Assembly: GCA_902766085.1 (NCBI GenBank)
Contig: CACXCH010000011.1
Location: 1-10,323 of the forward strand
Direction of reading: 5' to 3'
DNA: 10,323 nt
DNA from: an uncultured Eubacteriales bacterium
GTDB lineage: Bacteria > Bacillota > Clostridia > TANB77 > CAG-508
Shown one piece after another: positions 5,986 through 10,323 of the stretch. The position numbers and the translations under genes were made by a program. The first letter of the stretch is position 1; each line of letters begins with the position of its first letter. Under the pieces are notes generated by a model. That model was not told the origin of the DNA, made no database searches, and was given only the letters and a program-made list of their open reading frames with translations.

Positions 5986-7257
5986 ATGAACAGTTATAGA
6001 GAAACATATAATGAATATGAAAGGGAAGCAGCAGAACTTCGAAAAGAAAAATTAATTCAAGAGAACATAGAATATGCAATTCACACACAAGAAGGAAAGG
6101 AAGGAAGATATCTATATAGAATCAAGGATTATGATTTAATTAAAAAAATAGAAAAAGATACTATAGATGAATTTAATGACTATGTATATTTTATAAAGTC
6201 TTATAACAAGGAAAAAGGCAATATATATACTAGAATGGCCAAAAGTAATATAGCTATAGAAAACTATAAAATAGCTGCACTTTTGCAAAAACAACGAATT
6301 TGTGGAAGCAGAATTCCATCAAATAATCCAAAAAAAAGAAGAAAATACATAGAAAAAGTATATAAAAAGGAATTTTATAAGCTATTAAAAGAAGAGGCAA
6401 GTTACTTAGGAGATAATACGTATATTTCTGAAACTAGATTGGATAAGATTTGGAATGAATCAATAAATAAATATGAAAATCGAAGAAAACTTTTTTTCAT
6501 AGGAAAAATTATTGCACTTGTAACCGCCGCTTCTATTGGAGGAATGGCAAAAAATTCAAATTTTTCATCAGAAGGAAGAGCAATAAAAACGGGACAAGAA
6601 AGTGTATTACCTGATGGACAAAGTAACACTACAAACGAAAAAAATAGGTTAACATATACTGGTAGCTTGAACAATAGTTTTATTCATTGGGCAAATGAAA
6701 GCGCATTACCAGGAAAAGAATTTAAAGAGCAAGTTGTCAAAGAATATAATGAGAAAAATAATACTAATATAGATGCAGAAAATGTAGTAGCATATTCTGG
6801 AACAAATACGTATGCTTGGGTAAATGATGATGAAAGTGGAGTTATATTTCACCAAACAAACGAAGGCGAAAAACGTGCTGTTGAAGCTTCATATAATTTT
6901 TTAGCAGATGAAAATAGTAAAAAAATCATTGCAATTTATGGTACGACAAAGTCAAATTTAACCAACAGGACAGGGGAATATTGTTCGTTTTATATTGATA
7001 ATTTAATAATTAAAAAAACTGAAAATGAATCAACTACTTATGATGGAACGGATGCAATAGACTTATACAATTATGCTTTGGAACATACATCAAGTAAAGA
7101 CGAAGCGTTAAATTTATTAAACAATTATCAGAAATATTTTAGTATGATAAAACAAGCTGATGTAGAAAAAAGACAAGAGAGTGAAATACAATATCAGAAT
7201 GAAAAAGAAAACTCATTAAAAAAGAGTTTTGAAAGTAAAGATAATTATGAAAGATAA
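5986..7257 (+). CDS. Unrecognised single-pass membrane protein, 423 residues
   Basis: I do not recognise this family. The protein has no N-terminal signal. Residues 1-165 are very rich in Lys, Glu, Tyr and Asn and probably helical, with a basic stretch NPKKRRKYIEKVYKK (114-128). After NRRKLFF comes one membrane helix at about 168-187 (ending AASIGGMA), and then about 235 polar residues with Asn-Ser-Thr-rich segments (190-230, 345-356) and a charged Gln/Glu/Lys-rich tail (390-423). By the positive-inside rule the N-terminal part is cytosolic and the C-terminal part outside. Only two cysteines occur (C106, C333). AAAGGG at 5974-5979 supports the ATG. No promoter is obvious directly upstream, so it is probably read from the DUF362 promoter. 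Base composition matches the neighbours. Confidence 0.85.
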   Translation: MNSYRETYNEYEREAAELRKEKLIQENIEYAIHTQEGKEGRYLYRIKDYDLIKKIEKDTIDEFNDYVYFIKSYNKEKGNIYTRMAKSNIAIENYKIAALLQKQRICGSRIPSNNPKKRRKYIEKVYKKEFYKLLKEEASYLGDNTYISETRLDKIWNESINKYENRRKLFFIGKIIALVTAASIGGMAKNSNFSSEGRAIKTGQESVLPDGQSNTTNEKNRLTYTGSLNNSFIHWANESALPGKEFKEQVVKEYNEKNNTNIDAENVVAYSGTNTYAWVNDDESGVIFHQTNEGEKRAVEASYNFLADENSKKIIAIYGTTKSNLTNRTGEYCSFYIDNLIIKKTENESTTYDGTDAIDLYNYALEHTSSKDEALNLLNNYQKYFSMIKQADVEKRQESEIQYQNEKENSLKKSFESKDNYER

Positions 7258-7389
7258 TAAAACAAACTTATTAACCAATAAAGAAGCGGTTAGAAGATTT
7301 TGAAACGACAACACAAAGTAGCAAAAGAGATGGGTTACACATATACTATTATAAAAGGCATAAGGAAAGGGGAAAAGAATGCAGAATAA
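7247..7389 (+). pseudogene. Possible frame-broken small gene between the 423-residue gene and the cupin
   Basis: An ATG at 7247, overlapping the end of the previous gene, opens an 18-codon frame ending NLLTNKEAVRRF before a TGA at 7301. In the next frame, from TTG at 7300, LKRQHKVAKEMGYTYTII and eleven more residues run to a TAA at 7387, overlapping the cupin start. Read together across the break they resemble one small lysine-rich protein with a frameshift. Neither part has a convincing ribosome binding site, and the similarity to any family is not clear. Low confidence; it may be chance. Confidence 0.2.
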
Positions 7390-7846
7390 TAATTCAAACA
7401 ACTATTGCTACAATAATAATTGCTCAAATGGAAATGACTCATCAATTTTAAAGGACTATGGAAATAAACCATTTATAATAAATATAAATGAAATAACAAG
7501 ATTAAATAATAATTTTAGAACCGCTTTGTGGACAGGGAAACATTTGCAAGTGACGTTAATGTGTATAAGAGTGAATGATTGTATTGGACTAGAAATGCAT
7601 CCAGATGTTGATCAATTTATAAAAATTGAAGAAGGATATGGGTTAGTTCAAATGGGAGATACTAGAAATAATTTAACATTTGAAAAAACAGTTTATGATG
7701 ATTATGCTGTTATTATTCCGGCGGGAAAATGGCATAATTTAACAAACTTAGGAAATAGGCCAATAAAGTTATATTCAATATATGCACCAGCAAATCATCC
7801 ATTTGGAACAATTCAAAGGACAAAAGAAGATGAAGAACATCATTAA
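7379..7846 (+). CDS. Small cupin-domain protein (Cupin_2)
   Basis: A 155-residue single-domain cupin of a type common in Clostridia and Bacilli and often labelled mannose-6-phosphate-isomerase-like; the substrate is unknown. An Asn/Cys-rich, probably disordered leader (1-22) precedes the family block KDYGNKPFIININEITRLNN (25-44) and FRTALWTGKHLQVTLM (46-61). Cupin motif 1 is seen as GLEMHPDVDQFIKIEEGYG (about 70-88) and motif 2 as IIPAGKWHNLTNLG (about 116-129), so H74, D76, E84-E85 and H123 are the likely metal-site region. The ending YAPANHPFGTIQRTKED is typical. AAAGGGG at 7366-7372, six bases before the ATG, supports the start. It probably belongs to the same transcript as the 423-residue gene upstream; the hairpin at 7906-7939 closes or attenuates that unit. 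Confidence 0.92.
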   Translation: MQNNNSNNYCYNNNCSNGNDSSILKDYGNKPFIININEITRLNNNFRTALWTGKHLQVTLMCIRVNDCIGLEMHPDVDQFIKIEEGYGLVQMGDTRNNLTFEKTVYDDYAVIIPAGKWHNLTNLGNRPIKLYSIYAPANHPFGTIQRTKEDEEHH

Positions 7847-7905
7847 AAACATTAATATTGGTGAGCATAATAAACACAAATTAAAAAATAAATATAGTAA
7901 ACATT

Positions 7906-7939
7906 CTAAAAAGGGTTAATAAAAATTAACTCTTTTTAG
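7906..7939. terminator. 15-bp AT-rich hairpin between cupin gene and pgeF (terminator or attenuator)
   Basis: CTAAAAAGGGTTAAT (7906-7920) pairs with ATTAACTCTTTTTAG (7925-7939) around an AAAA loop, with one G-U pair. The T-run lies inside the 3' arm rather than after it, so termination may be partial. It ends five bases before the GAGGGAG ribosome binding site of pgeF (7945-7951), and no promoter fits between them. Read-through or an attenuator/mRNA-stability role is therefore as likely as full termination. Confidence 0.55.
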
Positions 7940-7955
7940 TGAACGAGGGAGTTTT

Positions 7956-8720
7956 ATGGAAGACTGTAAAATCAATTTAAATAAAAAAATTTTAACATTT
8001 AATAAATTATCGGATAGGAACATCATAAATGCATTTACTTTAAGACCTTTTGACTTTTCTAATAAAAGGGACGATAGTAGTAATATAGATGATGAATATA
8101 AAGCGCTAAAAGATACATTAGGGATTCCTACAAAGAGAATTATAAAACCGGTGCAAAAGCACACTGGCAATATAGAAATAGTTGATGAAACTAATATTAA
8201 CAATAGGTTTGACAATACAGATGGTCTAATTACAAATTTAAAAAATGTTGCTCTTGCTACATCTCTTGCTGACTGCCAAGGAATTTTAATATATGATCCA
8301 AATAAAAGAATCATTGGTAATGTTCACTCGGGATGGAGAGGAACAGTAAAGAGAATTGCAATTAATGCAATTCATTTAATGGAGGAAAGATTTGACTCTA
8401 GCCTAGCAGACATTGAGATTTATATTTGCCCAAGTATTCTAAGGTGTTGCTTTGAAGTCGATAAAGATGTAGAAATCTTATTTAAAAATGAATTTAAGGA
8501 CTTAAATATTGACCAATTTATAGAACATAAGAACAAAAAGTATTATATTGATACTGTAGGAATTAATAAGGCTGTACTAACAAAAGAAGGTATTAAAAGG
8601 GAAAACATTATCACATCAAATATATGCACAAAATGTAATTCAGATAAAATTCATTCATATAGGGCAGATGGCAAGAATGCAGGAAGGAACTTATCATTAA
8701 TAATGCTAAATGAAACATAA
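7956..8720 (+). CDS. pgeF: PgeF / YfiH family multicopper-oxidase-like (laccase domain) protein
   Basis: A 254-residue cytosolic protein of the Cu-oxidase_4/DUF152 fold. In E. coli the homologue is a peptidoglycan editing factor that hydrolyses UDP-MurNAc-L-Ser; related proteins, including mammalian LACC1, act on purine nucleosides. Conserved metal-site elements are visible: PVQKHTGN with H69 (65-72), TSLADCQGILIYDP with C107 (102-115) and NVHSGWRGTVKRI with H124 (122-134). Also seen are CPSILRCCFEV (158-168; the usual Gly before Pro-Ser is Cys) and the C-terminal CTKC...HSYRADGKNAGRNLSLI (224-249). Length is normal. GAGGGAG at 7945-7951 supports the ATG. In Bacillota this gene often lies near division/sepF genes; here it is followed by a cell-wall-type amidase. 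Either role could apply. Confidence 0.92.
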   Translation: MEDCKINLNKKILTFNKLSDRNIINAFTLRPFDFSNKRDDSSNIDDEYKALKDTLGIPTKRIIKPVQKHTGNIEIVDETNINNRFDNTDGLITNLKNVALATSLADCQGILIYDPNKRIIGNVHSGWRGTVKRIAINAIHLMEERFDSSLADIEIYICPSILRCCFEVDKDVEILFKNEFKDLNIDQFIEHKNKKYYIDTVGINKAVLTKEGIKRENIITSNICTKCNSDKIHSYRADGKNAGRNLSLIMLNET

Positions 8721-8761
8721 AATTACAAATATTCATATAATATTTTGACATATTTGTTGGC

Positions 8762-8767
8762 AAGGAG
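8762..8767 (+). promoter_or_regulatory. Ribosome binding site that fixes the TTG start of the amidase gene
   Basis: AAGGAG seven bases before TTG at 8775. An earlier in-frame TTG at 8745 has no such site, so 8775 is preferred. Confidence 0.75.
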
Positions 8768-8774
8768 AAAAGAT

Positions 8775-9251
8775 TTGAGAACATATAATAGAGACGCTGT
8801 TTATCAATATGCTGAAAAGTGGGCTTTTTCACGAAATCCTAAATACTATAATTTTGATTCTATAGGTGGTGATTGTACTAATTTTGCTTCACAGTGCATA
8901 TATGCTGGTTGCAATGAAATGAATTTTGATAGAAATAATGGCTGGTATTACATAAGTGTTAACAATAGATCCCCATCATGGACATCAACAGAATTTTTGT
9001 ATGATTTTTTAATTCACAATAATGGGATTGCAGGTCCGTCTGGTTCGTATTCATATATTAACAAATTAGAAATAGGGGACATCATTCAGCTAAGTTTTGA
9101 TGGAAAAAATTTTACCCATACATTAATTGTTATACAACCTGGCAATAGTGTTCAAAATACATTTATAGCAGCGCACACTTATGATGCTTTTAACAAGAGC
9201 GTTTATGAATATGGTTACAAAGAATTTAGATGTATTCATATTGAAGTTTAA
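8775..9251 (+). CDS. Amidase_6 (putative amidase, NlpC/P60-like cysteine hydrolase) domain protein
   Basis: Papain-like cysteine hydrolase of the putative amidase domain family, often linked to peptidoglycan or spore wall turnover in Bacillota; its substrate here is unknown. The 158 residues are essentially the bare domain. MRTYNRDAVYQYAEKWAF (1-18) matches the family's Y-N-R-x-A opening, and RNPKYYNFDSIGGDCTNFAS (20-39) carries the likely nucleophile C34. Also seen are WYYISVNNRSPSWTSTEFLYDFL (57-79), GDIIQL (101-106), H115 in FTHTLIV as the catalytic His, and AAHTYDAFN (132-140). There is no signal peptide, so a secreted role would need another export route. The TTG start is chosen on AAGGAG at 8762-8767; an in-frame TTG at 8745 would add 10 residues. 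It lies 54 bases after pgeF and may share its transcript, although TATAAT at 8736-8741 without a -35 box leaves room for a weak promoter. Confidence 0.88.
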   Translation: MRTYNRDAVYQYAEKWAFSRNPKYYNFDSIGGDCTNFASQCIYAGCNEMNFDRNNGWYYISVNNRSPSWTSTEFLYDFLIHNNGIAGPSGSYSYINKLEIGDIIQLSFDGKNFTHTLIVIQPGNSVQNTFIAAHTYDAFNKSVYEYGYKEFRCIHIEV

Positions 9252-9318
9252 GTAAAATAAAAATAAAGACTATTTTGAATTAATTGAAGAAGCGGGGCTT
9301 TTAAAAGTTAATTTAAAA

Positions 9319-9358
9319 AATTAAGAGAGTAAGGAATAAATTCCTCACTCTCTTAATT
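9319..9358. terminator. Convergent terminator between the amidase gene and the minus-strand peptide gene
   Basis: TTAAGAGAGTAAGGAAT (9321-9337) pairs with ATTCCTCACTCTCTTAA (9340-9356) with one A-C mismatch, extended by two outer A-T pairs. On the minus strand it is followed by six T (plus-strand A at 9315-9320), a proper intrinsic terminator for the 9353-9511 gene, whose stop codon lies in the stem. On the plus strand it is followed by TTAATTAA only, so it may also stop amidase transcription, but less well. Confidence 0.8.
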
Positions 9359-9511
9359 AATGCTATTGGTGGTATTATTTACACTAAAATTATAATTCCC
9401 CATATTTTCATAAATAAAGTCTCGTTGTTTAAAGTACTTGAATGTAATTGTTATAAGTAAAATTACTAAGGCAACTATAATAACAATAAGAAACTTGCTT
9501 AACTTATTCAT
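9353..9511 (-). CDS. Small single-pass membrane peptide, 52 residues, unrecognised
   Basis: I do not recognise this peptide. MNKLSKFLIVIIVALVILLI begins it: a short basic N-terminus, one strongly hydrophobic helix (about 6-24), then a polar tail (KYFKQRDFIYENMGNYNFS and seven more residues). This would place it as a single-pass membrane peptide with the tail outside, or an uncleaved signal-like peptide. It looks like a real gene despite its size because the full set of signals is present on the minus strand: promoter at 9540-9568, GAGGAA ribosome binding site at 9518-9523 six bases before the ATG, and a terminator straight after the stop. An upstream in-frame ATG at 9568 would lie inside the promoter -35 box and is rejected. 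Candidate roles (toxin-like peptide, membrane regulator, holin-like) cannot be told apart here. Confidence 0.65.
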   Translation of the reverse strand: MNKLSKFLIVIIVALVILLITITFKYFKQRDFIYENMGNYNFSVNNTTNSIN

Positions 9512-9539
9512 ACTATTTTCCTCTATTCCCTTGACCAAA

Positions 9540-9568
9540 AAGATATCACAAAAGAATAATAAAGTCAA
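9540..9568 (-). promoter_or_regulatory. SigA promoter of the minus-strand membrane peptide gene
   Basis: On the minus strand TTGACT (9568-9563), a 17-base spacer and TATCTT (9545-9540), with TG one base before the -10 (extended -10). Transcription would start near 9533, about 22 bases before the ATG. Confidence 0.6.
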
Positions 9569-9680
9569 GAAAATATTTATGTTACATAAAGCATAGAAAA
9601 TATTTTATAGCGAGCAGGAATTCTTGTTTCTGTAATCTGAGTTGCATATATACACTTTTGAAAAACACTTAATCTATATG

Positions 9681-9709
9681 TTTACTAACTTTATATCATG
9701 TGTTATAAT
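9681..9709 (+). promoter_or_regulatory. SigA promoter of the ABC transporter gene with extended -10
   Basis: TTTACT (9681-9686), a 17-base spacer and TATAAT (9704-9709), preceded by TG at 9701-9702. Transcription would begin near 9716. The 13-mer at 9698-9710 is identical to that in the rho promoter. Confidence 0.65.
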
Positions 9710-9767
9710 TTGAGTTAAAAACATATACTATTTAAAATGATTTATACCTACCAATAAGGAGAAAAAT

Positions 9768-10323
9768 ATGTTACAAATAAAAAACGTTTGCAAAGAATAT
9801 AAAACTGGAAATTTAATACAAAAGGCTTTAGACAATGTCAGTCTAAATTTAAGAGACAATGAGTTTGTTGCAATTCTTGGACCAAGTGGCTCAGGAAAAA
9901 CTACTCTTTTAAACATCATTGGAGGCTTAGATCATTATGATACAGGAGACTTAATAATCAATGGTGTTTCTACTAAAAAATATAAAGATAGAGACTGGGA
10001 TTCTTATCGTAATCATACAGTTGGATTTGTATTTCAAAGCTATAATTTAATACCACATCAAACAATCTTATCAAACGTTGAACTTGCACTAACTATTTCA
10101 GGAGTTTCTAGAAATAAAAGAAGACAAATGGCATTAAAAGCACTTGAACAAGTGGGACTTAAGGAACAAGCCCATAAAAAGCCTAACCAGTTATCTGGAG
10201 GACAAATGCAAAGAGTGGCTATTGCAAGAGCCTTGGCCTTATGAAATTGATAGTAAAGAAAATAAAACTGCAAAACATAAAAATATGGGTAAGACAAGCA
10301 TGTCATTTTTAACAGCCTTGTCA
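9768..10323 (+). pseudogene. ABC transporter, MacB/LolD-type ATPase fused to permease, broken by an internal deletion; runs off the window
   Basis: The 158-residue open frame (9768-10244) is an ABC ATPase of the lipoprotein/macrolide/antimicrobial-peptide export type. Walker A is GPSGSGKTT (38-46), the Q-loop GFVFQSYNLIPHQT (86-99, Q90) and the signature LSGGQMQRVAIARALA (142-157). It then stops at TGA (10242). Walker B (expected ADEPTGALD), the D-loop and the switch histidine, which should follow, are absent, so the protein could not hydrolyse ATP normally. In the +1 frame from 10237 the sequence continues PYEIDSKENKTAKH and then KTSMSFLTALS to the window end. That matches the linker and start of the permease half seen in fused clostridial ATP-binding/permease proteins. 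The gene has therefore lost roughly 70 codons plus the frame, by real deletion or assembly error. AAGGAG at 9756-9761 supports the start. Confidence 0.85.

Noticed and set aside
7916..8314. 132-codon minus-strand frame opposite pgeF
   Set aside because: The plus strand encodes all the PgeF metal-site motifs here; the minus frame is a by-product of AT-rich codons, with no promoter or ribosome binding site.
8736..8750. TATAAT and TTGACA just upstream of the amidase gene as a full promoter
   Set aside because: TATAAT (8736-8741) has no -35 box 16-18 bases upstream, and TTGACA (8745-8750) has no -10 downstream; the two are in the wrong order.
8745..8774. Earlier TTG start for the amidase gene
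   Set aside because: No Shine-Dalgarno precedes 8745, whereas AAGGAG lies seven bases before the TTG at 8775, and the family homology begins right after the latter.
9512..9568. Upstream extension of the minus-strand peptide to an ATG at 9568
   Set aside because: That ATG would sit in the -35 box of the apparent promoter and has no ribosome binding site; the ATG at 9511 has GAGGAA six bases ahead.
1..10323. CRISPR array, tRNA, rRNA, insertion sequence or prophage genes
   Set aside because: No regularly spaced repeats, cloverleaf sequences, transposase, integrase or phage structural motifs were seen on either strand.

Overview
This window comes from an AT-rich, low-GC Gram-positive spore former, most likely a member of the Clostridia. 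The evidence is the yabP-yabQ-divIC sporulation/division cluster, a Gram-positive type Rho, strong AGGAGG-type ribosome binding sites, some TTG starts, TGA used as stop, and several proteins (a CX3CX2C radical SAM protein, a small cupin, an Amidase_6 protein) of families common in Clostridia. I cannot name the species.

Layout. 1-1171: aspartate kinase, complete, its ribosome binding site starting at base 1. 1245-2261: yabP, yabQ and a DivIC/FtsB-like gene, tightly packed behind a SigE-like promoter that overlaps a hairpin. 2320-3799: rho, behind its own extended -10 SigA promoter. 3800-4133: a 334-base gap with weak palindromes and the promoter plus palindromic operator of the next gene. 4134-5591: radical SAM protein, followed by a textbook terminator at 5597-5633. 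5644-7846: a probable transcription unit with a truncated DUF362 gene, an unrecognised 423-residue single-pass membrane protein, and a cupin. 7906-7939: a 15-bp hairpin. 7956-9251: pgeF (YfiH/laccase-domain family) and an Amidase_6 protein. 9319-9568: a compact minus-strand unit (promoter, 52-residue membrane peptide, terminator). 9681 to the end: an ABC transporter gene broken by an internal deletion.

How it fits together. The first third is housekeeping and developmental: amino-acid biosynthesis, spore cortex/coat morphogenesis (YabP, YabQ), septum assembly (DivIC) and transcription termination (Rho). The middle holds an oxygen-sensitive radical SAM enzyme whose promoter carries a probable repressor site. 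The rest is more accessory: cell-wall related enzymes (PgeF, amidase) and small or unknown membrane proteins.

The most striking feature is decay. The DUF362 gene and the ABC transporter gene each have good promoters and ribosome binding sites and normal N-termini, yet both stop abruptly at what look like internal deletion junctions. In the ABC gene, the linker and start of the permease half resume in the +1 frame directly after the break. Several intergenic gaps also carry short open stretches that may be eroded coding sequence, although in DNA this AT-rich they may be chance. I see no CRISPR array, tRNA, rRNA or insertion sequence, and no convincing undescribed multi-gene defence or metabolic system.
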